Part shown: positions 35,405-49,324 of the stretch, piece after piece
Numbering within the stretch: the first letter of the stretch is position 1
How the letters are laid out: each line of letters opens with the position of its first letter
NCBI GenBank assembly: GCA_026214975.1
Contig: CM047805.1
Coordinates: forward strand, 115,811,845 to 115,875,844
Length of the DNA stretch: 64,000 nt
DNA from: Gentiana macrophylla
Taxonomy: Eukaryota; Streptophyta; Magnoliopsida; Gentianales; Gentianaceae
Reading direction: 5' to 3'
Position numbers and translations under genes: made by a program
The notes under the pieces: generated by a model
Seen by the model: only the letters and a program-made list of their open reading frames with translations
What the model was told of the DNA's origin: nothing
Database searches by the model: none

Positions 35405-35913
35405 TGTAAAATATTGCGGAATTTGAAATTAAAGATAACAGAACAAAGTTTGAAGATAAAAGAGTGACTCTTTTATTCATACTTCCAACACTTGGAATAG
35501 TTGGGTTTCAATAGGTTACAAATACATAAAGTACTGAAAATAGCCGTTGGGGGTGATTAGGCACCAACCCACTTACTAATAGAATGAAGAGCCGTTGAGT
35601 AATAGTACAAACCAATTACAAACTAACCAAGATACTAAGATAGTAAAAAGGAACAATTCGTAATTCGAAAATAGACGGCTGACACAACCAGACGAGAACA
35701 ACAGTTCTAGCTGAGAAGGCCGAGAACAGAAAATAAAGGTCAGCTTAGAGACCAACAGAGGAGGACTTGTATGAGTAGTGATTAGATGAGTATTTACCAG
35801 TTGTGTAGTGACCAACAGAGCAGAGTCCTATCACTCCTGAATCTTAAAAATTGAGTCTTTTCCTGTTGATTACCTCACAGCTGAATACTATCACATCTGA
35901 ATATCTTTAATAC
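35405..35913 (-). repeat. 3' LTR of copia H
   Basis: The internal edge is set by the PPT at 35911-35921 (minus strand GAGGGGGAGTA). The outer edge is a TGTAAAATATTGCGG block, giving an LTR end ...TTTACA. The LTR start reads TATTAAAG where TGTTAAAG is expected, probably a transition. There is no second LTR in the window for comparison, so edges are approximate. Confidence 0.6.
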
Positions 35914-36527
35914 TCCCCCTCAAGCTAGGATTGTATTGGTTCATCGAACCTAGCTTGAATCTGCAAAATTGGAAAGGTTGTCTGCCAAGACCTTTGGTGA
36001 AGATATCATCAACTTGTTGATGTGTTTGAATGCGAGTTATGTTGAAGTCCCCTCTATTTAACTTCTCTATGATTAAGTTCCTGGTGATTTTAACATGCTT
36101 AGTTCTATCATGTTAAGTTGGATTCTTAGTCATGTCAATAGTAGATTTGCTATCACACTAGATTATTATAGGTTCTTGAATTTTGATCCTCAGTTCTGGT
36201 AGTTCACACCAGAGGTGTGAAAGCTGATGTGTGCGTGCGATTATCTAGTCAACCTCTTTAACCATAGAATCTCACAAAACATATATGCAACAACCCCGTA
36301 CTCTACTTATGCACTACTTCTGGCCACCGTTGATTGTTTTTCTTCCTTTTCCAAGATATTAAGTTTCCACTTAAGAAAGCACACCAATTAGAAATAGATC
36401 TTCATCTGATAAGAACCAACCCAATCAACATCAACAAATGCTTCAGTGATGAGATATCCCCTTGTCTTGAAGACCGGTCCACTTCACCGACTATCTTTTA
36501 AGTATCTCAGCATCATAAAGGATGTAT
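35914..36527 (-). pseudogene. Copia H RNase H and C-terminal tail
   Basis: On the minus strand the order is: MMLRYLKDS, EAFVDVDWVGS (RNase H start), KQSTVARSSA followed by VEYGVVAYM, IIWCDSKSTIDMTKNPT, HDRTKHVKITRNLIIEKL, and VDDIFTKGLGRQPF, closing with the LRGS before the PPT. This is a full copia RNase H with a few stops. It continues across element I at 55945-56520. Confidence 0.82.
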
Positions 36528-37432
36528 TGTTGGAAATAAAGTTTAGTTTTGATGATGATTCGTCCATTTGTTTATTTGCTTAAACCCCATTGATGAAGTG
36601 CTAAAACTAGATGTTATAGTGAAAAACAAAAAGATGTCTAGAAAATGTTTGTATAGGTTTTATTATAGTTTGATTGTTGTATTAGTTATATCAGACAAGT
36701 ATTGTAATAGATAGGATCAAAACTGAAGCTGAAAGACAACCCAAGCTGAAGGAGGTAAGTTCGCTGAGGATCAAACTCAGTTGACTTATCTTAAAACTGA
36801 AGACTGAAGGCCGGAGGAACAAACTCAGTTAAGAAGCTGAGGGATCAGACTCAATTTTGAAGACTGGAGAACTGAGGGTTCAAACTCATAATATGAAGAC
36901 AAAAAACCGAGACTGTAAGTTTAGAATTCAGGTAAGTCTGTGATGGCCTGAAATGACTTTATAGATCTTGTAATAATGATATAAGTTACATAAGGACAAT
37001 GTAAACTTAGTTGATAAGATTTTAATGGTGTACTCTGATCTCACAAATAAAGGATCACATGAGGAATTAGGAGTACTCAGTTTATGAAGAAGAGTAAAAA
37101 CTGAGTTAATACTCTAAGACAGTATAAAACTATGAACTCAGATGAATCAGTTATACTAAAATATAAACGTTGAAGATCAAACAATTTGATTGGTTAACAA
37201 TCTGTCAACTGTCAAAAAGGACACTGGCATCTGACATTTCAATGTATAATAAGCAGGACCACCAATGGCTACAAGAATTCAAATTCAAACGTTGGAAATA
37301 CCCCTATAAGTAGACCACTTATACTTCAAGAAGAAGTGCGGAGTTATAAGGATTAATTCATTAAGAATGATCAAGAATAAGGGGGAAAGGAAAGAAAGTT
37401 ATTAAAAACTCCTGCTAAGCATTCATTGAAAG

Positions 37433-39381
37433 TGTCAGGAAATCTATGCGGGAACACAACGAAATTCAAAATTTTATTTTATTTTAAACAGGATCGACTT
37501 CGTTTAAACAATAAACAAATAAGCTAGTAGACGGTGGTTACCTTGGTTGATCTAAAAGATCGACGTTTTGACCGTATAAGGAGAGTAGCGATGCACAGAG
37601 CTGCCCAAGCGTTCGACCTCTACTGGTGATCCACACGAACAGCCCGCCGGAATCCCATCATGGATTGCTACTAGAAAAATTCGGTTTCTAGACCGAATTT
37701 TTATCTCTCTCGAATATCTCTAAGAAGCTCTCTATTTTTCACAAGAACTATTAGCTCTTGGAATTTTGATGTACCAAAAGAGCTAGCCAACCCTTCCTTT
37801 ATATAGAGTATGGGGTGCCCCTTTTCTATCCCAATCTGATTGGGATTAGCTTGCTAATAGTTAGAGGAGAAAGAAAACATTTTCCTAATAAAATATAAAA
37901 AGTGTCTTTTATTGATTTATCTCATTTAATATTCAATATCTTATATTAAATATATTTCCAAATATATATTGACAATATCTTATATTGAATATATCTTTAT
38001 CTTATTACCATAAATCTATTTTTCCAAAATCAATTAATATACAATATTAATATTATGGTAATCTTATTAATTAAATTGCACAAACCAAATGTATCTTATA
38101 CATTTGCATATGGCGTCCCTTCCCCACAAATTTAGGAATTGAGATTTTCTTTAATTAATATAATGATTAATTAATTTGCAAAATACAAGTATATCATATA
38201 TATACATATTTCAAAATATATGTATCAATATACAAATTTAATTAATCAACATAATTAATATCTTATATTATATTTATTTATAATAAATAAATACCACCAT
38301 ATCAATTTACCACTATAACCTTTATAGTACAAGATAAATTATTTCCTTATTTGGTTATCGCTATAACCGCATTTTAATCCGGCTAGATGTTCATATGTGT
38401 ATGACCCGATAGGCTTCCGAATATGTTGGCCGTAGACACAAAGTGTAAATTACGAAAATGTCCTGCATACCTAACGATCACGGGATAGCGTCTAGCAACA
38501 CACCGTGACCCCCAATCATCAGAAAAGTCAAATGCAATGACTACTACCTTTCATGCGAAACGGTTACCGTGTAAACAGAATCCTATCGCTGTAATAATAT
38601 ACATACGGTCGTACGTCGAGTGTCAAGCATCAATGACCGTATCTTATAATCTGGATATCAAGCTCTCTCGAAGTAACTCATTTACCTCCACTTTGCAAAG
38701 ATTCACGAGAGTAAGACATTTCTTATAAGAAGGCCCTTTCGGATGTTCACCCCTACTGATAGGATAAGCGATTTCCGGACAACCATACATGTATACTCTA
38801 CTTGCTTCAGTATCACACACAATCACTAACGCATGATCGCCTCATGGCTAGGGGAAACCTCAATAGTGTCAAAGCATGACAATTCACACCGTGATTCCAT
38901 GTAGACTCCGGTCCTAAGGATAATTACACAACCGCCACATAGTGTGACACTTAACAGTGTAAGTGGGTCAGTTTAACGTACGCATTCTCTAATACACGTC
39001 CACGTACAGTCCAAGTGTCTCCACAATTCGATAGACGAGATCTATCCCTACCCTTAAAGACAGAAGACATCTAATATATGCTAGTCTGTTTGTACTATCA
39101 ATGCCTTGTTTAATAGTACATCAGCCTAGAGACATTTAAGTATCAAACTTATTAAATTGATAGAGATCTCATCAACCATAATCGCCTATCTTGGTTTCTC
39201 TATCATAGTTTAATACCAAGGACGTTATCATATAACAATTCATAATTGGTTCTTTAAAATAACAAATATATGACAACAGAAAAGCCATTTAATATATGTA
39301 TAAACATAAAGAAATAGTAAAAATGATCCGAACCGGTCGGATCCGGTCCAACCCGATTGGGTTTAGGACACTATTTCAACA
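37433..39381 (-). repeat. 3' LTR of copia J
   Basis: Starts on the minus strand TGTTGAAATAGTGTCC and ends ...GATTTCCTGACA. It differs from the 5' LTR at more sites than D's pair does. A TATA box (TATATAAAGG, minus) lies at about 37796-37805. Confidence 0.93.
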
Positions 39382-39393
39382 ATCTCCCACTTG
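39382..39393 (-). other. Polypurine tract of copia J
   Basis: Minus strand AAGTGGGAGATT precedes the LTR start, the same as in D. Confidence 0.8.
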
Positions 39394-42300
39394 GCCTAAA
39401 ACCAATCACTCGTACACACAAGACCAAGTTGAAACACAAGAATCTCATGCAATACTCGCAACCAGCCCTAGCCATGAACGGATCACTATCCGTGGGAACT
39501 CAGACAATCTTCATACCATGCTCCAAATGACCAAGTCAAATGAACCGCCTCAACACACACATGAATCTCTAACGAGACCATGGTCCTCGCTTCTAGCAAT
39601 GAATCCACTTACTATATCAGTTATATAGAAAAGGTGGAAGAACCGTACAAGGTTCAGGATTGAACCTTCTAGACCCATGTACTGCTCCCGCTGGGCCTCC
39701 AAGGGCACTATTGTTCTTTGGCTAAGTTGTAGAATTTACAGTGACCCATAGCCAAGAACATTTCCAGCTCACTGTATCACTTTTATCAAAGTGACTGCAA
39801 ACCCAGACTGTAGCTCCCACTCACCTTCATAAGAATCATGACATACGTCTGTATAACTATATTTATCTGATTCCAAGTTTTGATAAACTAGGAAACCATC
39901 CTTAACTCATTTAAGGATATTCTCGACATTCACCAGATTTACTTTCATTCTTGCTCATGACTCTTCATGGACTATGAAAATCTGGCATTTTGTTTATGAT
40001 GGTTCCTATCGTTGTAGTAAAGTAAACCTTCCATAAGCATCATATTTCACCTTATCTTTAGGACTAACGTCCTAACATAGATAGATGTTGAGAACACCGG
40101 CTAGCAGTATCCCTTGTTGCGATCTATGCTAAACTCTTTTAGCATCATATCTATATAGGTAAACTATAATCTGATAGCAGTTAAATTTATCCCTATAGAT
40201 TCTTATTTCTAAAATAAGAACTGCTAATCCAAGTGCTTTCGTAAAGACCTTGAACTACCAAACATTAATTGACTGTGACATGGGGTGATAATTCCCAAGA
40301 GAGATATCCAATACCTTACTCAAAATCGTAACACACTCTCACAATCCCTCTTGCACATTGGTCATATCCCTTCTTTTGACTAAACCAAACTCCTTTGATT
40401 ATCAAACAAAGAAATTGTCTAGAGAAACTTGTTCGAGTCCATAAATGGATCTCGTGGGCTCTCATATCATGTTATCGTCTATGAACAACGGGTTGTTTGC
40501 CCAACGTCTTCAACACAATCATATAGCCATGATACGAAGTTATAACAAGCATAGTCTGAATAGAACTGGGCTCAGCTGGCAGCATAAAGATAATTACAAG
40601 GTTTACACCCCGTACCCTTCAGCCGTCACTATAGCCTTATCATATTACTTTCCATGTCAGCCTTTCAGGGAAATTCCCTCTAGGTAAGACAGACTAGGTT
40701 CACAACCTGGTTGTCACTGATGGAATCTAATTTGGATGTTATGGCTCCTGGCCATATCTCTCAATCTTTCCTTTCAAACATTCCTTCATAAGTCGTGAGA
40801 TATTCATTCTTCAAGATGAACATACAAGCAGCCCTTCCAGGCTTGAGGTTATCCACAGACTTACAGAACTTTTGTGTGCACTGAGCAGTGTTTTACACCT
40901 CATCGTTATGTGGCGTCTGCTCATGTTCCTATGGTTGAATATCTCCTTGCGGTTCTCAAACTACCTTTGAGATCTAAATTTACTCCCACTGTTTCTTTTG
41001 GAAGAAACGCTTCCTCTAGAAGACAGCATGTTTGGAGACAAACATTTTGCTCCGCGGACAAGTAAATCCAGCGTGCTAGCTAAGATATTCCACAAAGTTG
41101 CATATGCCGTACTAGGCTCCAAGCCTTTTTGACTTTGCCTATGACAACTTCAAATCATCGGTTAAGATAAATTCGACATTATCCTCTTCCATATCTAATA
41201 TGGAATTTGTTCAACCTTTAATCTTTGGAACTCGGTTAAATATATGTGTCGTGTAAGGGCACTATCCCGAAACAGGTAAGGGATAATTTGCATGGCTTAC
41301 ATCACACCTTTATCATATAAAGTGTAATTTCCATTTTAGAAGCACAATCCGATTGCGTATCCAAAAATGGTATCCTTCAAGGGGGAATCTTATTCCTTTC
41401 ATACAACTTCTGAAACACCCTTCAGGTATTAATTACTTCAATCCAATTGAAGATTAATTCCTAAATAGTTCATCAATCTCATATCCGTGATAGCTCGAAC
41501 TTTTCGGGATTTCCGAATTATGCACTTCACTGAGTACACTTGACTATTTCTAAAAAAATAGTCATGGAGAGAAATAAACAATTACTTGTGGCATTAATTG
41601 TCATAAGCCAACAAACATCGGTATGCTTAGACTTTAGACAATTTTTCTAGATTTTATAACATTTTCATAAAAGGGTATTTTAATCATCTTTAGATAAGAT
41701 ACGTATTACCTACGTGATTCATAACCACATGGTTCAGACGTCATCAGAATGACATCTGATCACACGATTCCCCTCCATAGAGACTATGTCTAGAACGACC
41801 ACCAAATATTAAGGATAACAGCCATATAAACATTTAGTTGAGATTTCATCACATATATCAACTATATAGTGACACCAATCTAGTATGTCAGATTTATTGA
41901 CCGTTCAACTTTATCGGGATAACATTTATTCCTTACAATCGAATTTGTCCATTAAATCCTAACATCTAACTGAAAATATGTTCTTCATAAGAACCGGAAC
42001 ATCGTAACATTTATTTAGTTCCTTTATCAGTTCACTAGACTTGGAATACAAAACCAAAAATGTCGCAACGTTTGCTTCATTTTTTGTATCTTGGTGTATT
42101 CCGTACTTAATCTTTCTAATTTAGTCACACTCGTAAGATATCATATATCTAAGAGTTGACTTGAACTTAGATAGATTTATCTCAACACACTTGCCTAGAA
42201 TAAAGACTTCGATAAGATCTCTTATTTTAAGCACATGCCCTAACTTCCTTTTAATCCTTTAAGCACTTGTAAATATTTCTTAGTGTAGTCTTCATAAGAC

Positions 42301-42892
42301 TTAAGAAAGATCACAAAAGCTATGTCTTTAATTTCCTTTCGTAAAGAAAATCTAGTGTTTATTAAATAGTTTATTTGATCATTTTGAATCATATTCAAAA
42401 CATGAACCATTTAATTAACCTTTAAGCAATGATTAAATAATTAAGTCAATACTTAAATCTTGCAATTTTGAAAACAAACTTTCCAAAATTCGATGCAGTC
42501 ATTCTTATTCAACATTTGAATTAATTGTCATCGTATGACAGAATGATCATATTGGATCGTATCCAATATATGATTAATTCGTTGAAACTTATTTCAAGTG
42601 ATTTAACCATATCATGAGCTTCCGTTCTCATTAATAATTACAGTCTTGGAGCACTGCATCAATTATGTAGTCTCCTTGTCTCTAACTACTATAACGGGGT
42701 TGCTCATATCATTGCTTATTTAAAAGGATTAAAATTACTTAACCATATTTGAGAACGTTTCTCAAAAGGTAACAGTCATAATTTCGTTTTACTAATCGAG
42801 AATAAAACATAAATATAAAGTTTGCTAAAGCTGCAACATAAAAATGAAGATAAAAGAGTGTTGTTTATACACGCAAAATCAAAAATGATCTT
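39394..42892 (-). pseudogene. Copia J gag-pol remnant
   Basis: The minus-strand counterpart of D's gag-pol by position and patchy similarity. One example is the block around 39480-39505 aligned with D's pol tail; another is 'ataaatggatctcgtgggct' at 40441 aligned with D's RT motif region at 10005. No frame is open beyond about 60 codons on the coding strand, and the 3.5-kb length is shorter than D's coding part. It cannot encode enzymes. Confidence 0.6.
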
Positions 42893-44737
42893 ATGATTTA
42901 TGATTTTGCTTCCACTAGTCAACTACTCTCAATTGACTTTCAAGAATTATTAATTTCTTTAGTGGACAAGATCCCACTAAACTACCGCGACCCCCGCTTT
43001 GGCTGGTGGGCCGAAAATAGTCTAACAGGTAGACAACTCTTTGTCAATCGTATCTTATACGACTCTTGTTGTTTGATTAGTCAACTCTTTGACAATTTTC
43101 ATCTTATGAAATAGTCAAACCCTTGCCTCAAGAATCCAAACGACCCCGCTTTGGCTGGTGGCCGAGAGAATTCTTAATCAAGTCATAACCTCAATATTTG
43201 TGAGATCTCATGCGATCATATCTCGATAATGACGATATACCCGAGGTAGGTCAACCCCTTGCTTTGGCTGATGAGTTGGATCCGAACAAGGGCTTTTCAC
43301 CGTCATTATAATATGGGGAGGGAATTTCGACTTGATTCTTTTGAGGTGGAAGTATTTATGTAAATTAATTCACTTAATTATTTTTAATTATGGTCTCATA
43401 AAAAATATATCTATTTCTATAGACATACATCATACACATTTATCTAGATCGTGCCTAGTCATGCATCTATCGTATCATATAAAACAAATACAAGCACAAA
43501 ATAAATAAATGCGTAAAGTAACCGGTATGATCATGGACTTTTCCTAGGTGCGGTTTTGAATATAAACTGACGAAACCGCGGGTCACAATCTAAGGGTAAC
43601 TGCAACCACCAATAGGATCTTTAATCCTACATTCTCTAATGGGATCTTTATTTTCATCTTTCTTTGGTCACCATCTTCCGCTCCACTCTTGTAACATAAA
43701 TTTTATCTAATAAAATAAATACACCCGCCGCATACGGGGGAGCTAACGGGAATGGGATAATGCGGAAAATAAAGTAGGTCACGTTCTTCATAACGGCCTA
43801 GGATAATTTTAAAACCAACAGAAAAATTAAATAATTCACATCTATCCTATCGGTCGAGTCCATGATCAATCGGGGTCCATATAATAATAATATATCTATT
43901 ATATCTAATCCATACAATAACATCTTATGAAAAAAATAAAATTAAAAACTAACAACTTGTGTCTTAATTAATCGATTAACGTTTAATCTATTAAATAATT
44001 TTATCCAATCAATTAAATAATTAACATTTAATTAATTAAATGATTTTAATCGAAATAAAATTAACGATTAATTTTAAACGATTTAAATTTTAATTTTAAA
44101 TTAATTAGAACTATTCTAAAATAAAATCAAAATTAAGATTAAGTCCATTTTGTTTTTTTCTTTTTGAATCTTAATCAAAAGGGATGCATTTGGTTTCCTA
44201 AACCAAAAGGCATCTATATTGGCCCTTTCCAAAATCAAAATTTTGAAAAGTGCCTGGGTCTAGGTCTTTTTCAAAATCAAATATTTTGAAAAGGGTCTAG
44301 GCCTATTCCAAACAAAATTTGGAATGGCCTAGATTATTTAAAGGCAAATCATATTTACCATATAATGTCATGTGGCATCCCAATGGTCCAAACTATTTGA
44401 ACCATTAGTTGGCCACATAACATTAACTTAAACAAAACAGGAATTATCAATCACAACTATGAACCATATAGAAACACAAATACACAAAACAAAAATTTGG
44501 AGATCTACCACCTTTGACCAGTCAACCGACGCCGGCTGCAGATTGCCATGCCTCCGCCGCCGCCAACCAGCTGCCGGTGGTGGTGCCGCCGCCAGTCGGC
44601 CGAGCACCACCCGATCTCGTTTTTTTTTTTTCGTGTATCGTTTTGTGAATCATAAATCTTTCATCTTTTAATTACGTGATTTAAACGATAAAATTAACTA
44701 CGCAGAGTAACATACTTATTGCTTAAGCTCGAAAGTC
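42893..44737 (-). other. Leader of copia J
   Basis: Matches D's leader in order: three GCTTTGGCTGGTG motifs (about 42995, 43146, 43260), the 'gaaaccgcgggtcacaa' block near 43575, the 'cacccgccgca' block near 43722, hairpins at 44220-44335 and a GCC-rich stretch near 44550. Between 44520 and 44600 the sequence is GC-rich and partly palindromic. Confidence 0.7.
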
Positions 44738-44749
44738 GCTCTGATACCA
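44738..44749 (-). other. PBS of copia J
   Basis: TGGTATCAGAGC on the minus strand, one base after the LTR end CCTAACA. A perfect initiator tRNA-Met site. Confidence 0.9.
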
Positions 44750-44750
44750 C

Positions 44751-46699
44751 TGTTAGGAAATCTATGCAGGAACGCAGTTCAAAATTTTATTTCCATTTAA
44801 CCATGATCGATTTCGTTTAAGCAATAAACAAATAAGTAGACGGTGGTTACCTTGGTTGATCTAAAAGATCGACGCATTGACCGTCTAAGGAGAGTAGCGA
44901 TGCACGGAGCCGCCCAAGCTTTCGGCCTTTACCGGCGATTCACACGAACAGCCCGCCGGAATCCCATCATGGATTGCTACTAGAAAAATGCGGTTGCTAG
45001 ACCGACTTTTTCTCTCTCTCAAATCTCTCTCTAAGAAGCTCTCTATTTTTCACAAGAACTATTAGCTCTTGGAATTATGATGTACCAAAAGAGCTAGCCA
45101 ACCCCTCCTTTATATAAAGTATGGGGCGCCCATTCGCTACCCAATCTGATTGGGATTAGCTTCCTAGTAGATAGAGGAGAAAGAAAACATTTTCCTAATA
45201 TAATATGGAAAGTATCTTTTATTGATTTAACTCATTTAATATTCAATATCTTATATTAAATATATTTCCAAGATATATATTGATAATATCTTATATTGAA
45301 TATATCTTTATTTTATTACCATAAATCTATTTTTCCCAAAATCAATTAATATCCAATATTAATATTATGGTAATCTTATTAATTAAATTGCACAAATCAA
45401 ATGTATCATATACATTTGAATATGGCGTCCCTTCCCCACAAATTTGGGAATTGAGATTTTCTTTAATTAATAAAATACTATGATTAATTAATTTACAAAA
45501 TACATGTATATCATAAATATACATATTTCGAAATATATGTATCAATATACATATTTAATTAATCAATATAATTAATATCTTGTATTATATTTATTCATAA
45601 TAAATAAATACAACCATATTAATTTACCACTATAACCTTTATAGTACGAGATAAATTCTTTCCTTATTTGGTTATCGCTATAACCGTATTTTAATCCGGC
45701 TTGATCTTCTTATGTGTGTGACCCGATAGGCTTCCAAATATGTTGGCCATAGACACAAAGTGCAATTGTGAAAATGTCCTTCGTACCTAACGATCACGGA
45801 ATAGTGTCTAGCAACACACCGTGACCCACAATCATCGGAAGAGTCAGATGCAATGACAACTACCTTTCATACGAAACAGTTACCGTGTAAATAGAATCTT
45901 ATCGCTGTAATAATATCCATACGGCTGTACGTCGAGTGTCAAGCATCAACGACCGTATCTTATAACCTGGATATCAAGCTCTCTCGAAGTAACTCATTTA
46001 CCTCCACTTTGCAAAGATTCAAGAGAGTAAGACATTCCTTATAAGAAGGCCATTTCGGATATTCACCCCTACTGATAGGGTACGCGATTTGCGGACGACC
46101 ATACATGTATACTCCGTATGCTTCAGTATCACACCCAATCACTACCACATGATCGCCTCATGGCTAGGGGAAACCTCAATAGTGTCAAAGCATGACAATC
46201 CACACCGTGATGCCAAGTAGACTCCGGTCCTAAGGATAATTTACACAACCGCCACATAGTGTGACACTTAACAGTGTAAGTGGGTCAGTCTAATGTACGC
46301 ATTCTCTAATGCACGTCCACGTACAGTCCAAGTGTCTCCACACTTCGATAGACGAGATTTATCCCTACCCTTAAAGACAGAAGACATCTAATACGTGCTA
46401 GTCTGTTTGTACTATCAATGCCCTGTTTAATAATACATCAGCCTAGAGACATTTAAGTATCAAACTTATTAAAGTGATTAGAGATCTCATCAACCATAAT
46501 CGCCTATCATGGTTTCTCTATCACAGTTTAATAGCAAGGACGTTATCATTTAACAATTCATAATTGGTTCTTTAAAAGAACAAATATATGACAACAGAAA
46601 AGCCATTTAATATATGTATAAACATAAAGAAATAGTAGAAATGATCCGACCCGGTCGGATCCGGTCCAACCTGATTGGGTTTAGGACACTATTTCAACA
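44751..46699 (-). repeat. 5' LTR of copia J
   Basis: 1,949 bp, TGTTGAAATAGTG to CCTAACA on the minus strand. A TATA box (TATATAAAGG) lies at about 45108-45118. Confidence 0.93.
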
Positions 46700-47549
46700 G
46701 AAAGATCAAGAAATCTTCTAAGTGTTACTGAAGAAAACGAGAAATCATCAAGTCAAATAACACTTGAAGAAAATAGAGACTGCACTTATTATATACATCA
46801 AGAAGAAAAGCTCCAACGTATAAGTTGAATCACTTTCTTGATTCAAGTCTCAACTTTGTTTATACAAAGGTTTAGACTGTGAAACAACATGACTGTGTGA
46901 AGGACAGTTGAGGTGCAGTCAGGAAGACTGTGTTGTGGTGAAATGGTAAAGAGGCAATTCTACCCTTCAAGGACCAGTGGAGCAGACTTAGTGATACAAC
47001 AATTAAACCTGTTAAGGACTAAGGCTCGAATATTGTGAAGCTATGGATTAGTCAAGGACAACCGTTATTTACTTTGTGTCTTGTAATGTTAACTCATTAA
47101 CTTAGTGAATTTCCTCCATCATCATAGGAGAAGAGTGGACTGACAAGATTACACCACATTTAACCACTATAAACTTTCTCTTATTTATTGTATGCATTTA
47201 CTTACAGTATTTTGTATCTATGTTTGTATTTGTTTACATTATCTAGTTTTGCACAACTCAGCTTACACCAGTAAACTAAAGTTCACACAGCATATTTCAA
47301 GAGTACTTAATAACTTATATTACAGATAGATATTAAGATCATAAAAGGCTTTAAATAATTTATTCTGCTGCATTTAGTTCAGTTGTGAAAAAGTCAGTCA
47401 GACCTTTTCTCAGCTCAGTTATCTTAACTCCATAATCTTTTAATATACCAGTTCACTTAAAAGAAACAAAAATTTTAGAGGACAAGTTTATTCAACCCCC
47501 TCCCCCTCCCCCCTCTAAACTTGTCACAAGCCTTACAAGAGACCAGCAA

Positions 47550-47562
47550 TTGGTATGGAAGC
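47550..47562 (+). other. Degenerate PBS of element I
   Basis: TTGGTATGGAAGC lies five bases after the LTR end. It resembles TTGGTATCAGAGC with substitutions. Confidence 0.55.
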
Positions 47563-47622
47563 AGTGTTATTCTCTATTGGAGAAGTCCATAGCTGACAAA
47601 TAATACTGCCTCACATATCAGT

Positions 47623-49003
47623 TTGTCATTCTCTTTGAAATCCTGTTTTCAAAAGATTTTTTCAAAACTTACATCATGGATTCACAGTCACATTAAAAGT
47701 TTACTTAGTTGCTCATTTTTAAGATTTGATGATTACAAAAGTAAATTGCAGGCTCTTATTGCTGATACACATGAGAAAATCTTTGAAGCAATTAATGAAG
47801 ATCCAATTATCGCATCAAGCAGCAAAGAAATCACTCAGACAGAGCAAGCTGGTCAATAAACTCAACTCTTACCAATCAGTTTTGCACCAGAAACTCACAA
47901 TGAAAGTGATGAAGAAATCATATTGTTTGGAACTAGCCACACATGAACAAACTTATGAACCAAACAAAGGAAACCAGACTATGATTGAAGGATGTGAGGA
48001 AGCTGCACTGAAGATCAATCAATCAAATCCTATGAGGTAAATACTTACCATTTCAATTCCATGGACAATTATAATAGTTTAGAGTTCAATAAAACTCTTG
48101 ACATACTCCTAAAGGAATTGGAGGGAATTCAAAAGAATTATGAGAATGTCAAGAAAGAAAGAGATTCATTGAAAACTGAAGTTTTAAGATTTAATGCTGA
48201 AATTAACCTTATCAAGTCTAATGATACAACACAAGAAGTTAGATCTACAGAAATTCAAGATGATATAGTTGAGGTAATAAATATAACTGAATCATCAGCT
48301 GACCTAACTTTGAAAGTTCAATACAAACCAGGAAAGCCATATGGTGACAAATCAGGCTTAGGGTATGATAATCAACCGAGTTCTAAGGACGGACCTAGTT
48401 CAGCTGCACCCAAGTTTGTGGCTGCACAAAAGTCTAAATCTTATAAAACTGCTGAAAATATTAGAACTGATAAAACTTCAGTTAAGCCTATTGCTGACCA
48501 AATTGGAGGATTAGTCAGGAAAACTCAACAAACTGACAGATCTCAAAACAGACCAAAAGTCAGTGAACAGACGAATCAGACCTACTATCCCAAAGAATAA
48601 TTTTCATTCTGGAGATACTAGATTCATGGGGAAAGGTAGAATCTTTCATACTGATGAAGATTGGAATGCTCCCACTCCTATTGCTAGATCAACTCAATTT
48701 CACAAAGATCGTAAGGGTAAATCTCGATGCAGAACTGTCAATCCAAGACATCAGACATATGTGAAATATGGTAGATCCAATAAAAAGAATAGAAATGAAT
48801 TTAACGAGTCAAAAAGTCAAGAAAGATATATGAGAGAAATGAGCTCAATCTTTAAGATGTTCAAAGCTCTCGAAAAAGAGATTAATTCAGTCAAAAAGAA
48901 ACCATCTCCACATGGTTCAAGAGTTAATCCAAAGACTAACCAAAAAGGACCAAGAAGGTATGGGTATCAAAGAAAACTTAATTTGTTTTGCAGGAAGGAG
49001 AAC
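47623..49003 (+). pseudogene. Gag-like ORF of element I
   Basis: Plus-strand frames 47623-47859, 48061-48600 and 48563-49006 form one decayed reading frame. An early part has KSKLQALIADTHEKIFEAI. A predicted coiled coil follows (LDILLKELEGIQKNYENV and on through KKERDSLKTEV). Then comes a KPYGDKSGLGYDNQ motif, resembling the 'DKxGLGY' landmark in the C-terminal part of several plant copia gag proteins. The end carries a basic KGPRR stretch where an adjacent frame reads KVWVSKKT, the usual gag-to-protease joint (KKVWVPK). No CCHC knuckle or protease was found. Stops and at least two frameshifts are present. Confidence 0.6.
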
Positions 49004-49316
49004 TGATACTTGGAGATTCATCAAAACTGACGTCCACAAAACCAAGTTTTGATAATAAATCAACTTTGGGTATCAGTTTCACCAGTTCTCAACTTTTGAT
49101 ATACGTACAACTGAAGAATGATACAACTGGAGATACATTGTATCAGACACTTTTACTGCTACGAACTACGAGTGTTAGACAAAGTTATTACCTACGACAG
49201 TCATAACCGTCCATCACCCCACTACACATTACTTTTCCGTATCTCAAGAGAACAATATGACTACTACATGACTGCTTACCCATTCAAATTCCACCAACTT
49301 TTCATCTTATGAAGCC

Positions 49317-49324
49317 TATAAATA
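49317..49324 (+). promoter_or_regulatory. Internal TATA box before second ORF of I
   Basis: TATAAATA in CCTATAAATACAC is followed by an A/T/C-rich stretch and ATGs at 49362 (out of frame) and 49388 (in frame). The arrangement looks like an ordinary plant gene promoter inside the element. Confidence 0.5.

Larger units (their letters stand above)
37433..46699 (-). mobile_element. Copia retrotransposon J
   Basis: This 9,267-bp minus-strand element in the 5' LTR of I is flanked by perfect GAAAG duplications (37428-37432, 46700-46704). The uninterrupted site survives in I's 3' LTR near 55105. LTRs 37433-39381 and 44751-46699 are both 1,949 bp. The leader (42893-44737) has the same landmarks as D. 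The coding part is badly decayed. J is a relative of D, and its LTR is very close to solo LTR K. Confidence 0.93.
36528..47545 (+). repeat. 5' LTR of element I, split by copia J
   Basis: The LTR parts are 36528-37432 and 46705-47545 (about 1.75 kb). It starts TGTTGGAAATAAAGTTTAG and ends ...AGAGACCA. The 3' LTR lacks about 730 bp present here (roughly 36680-37400), where ACTGAAG/ACTCAGTT-type repeats occur. Confidence 0.85.
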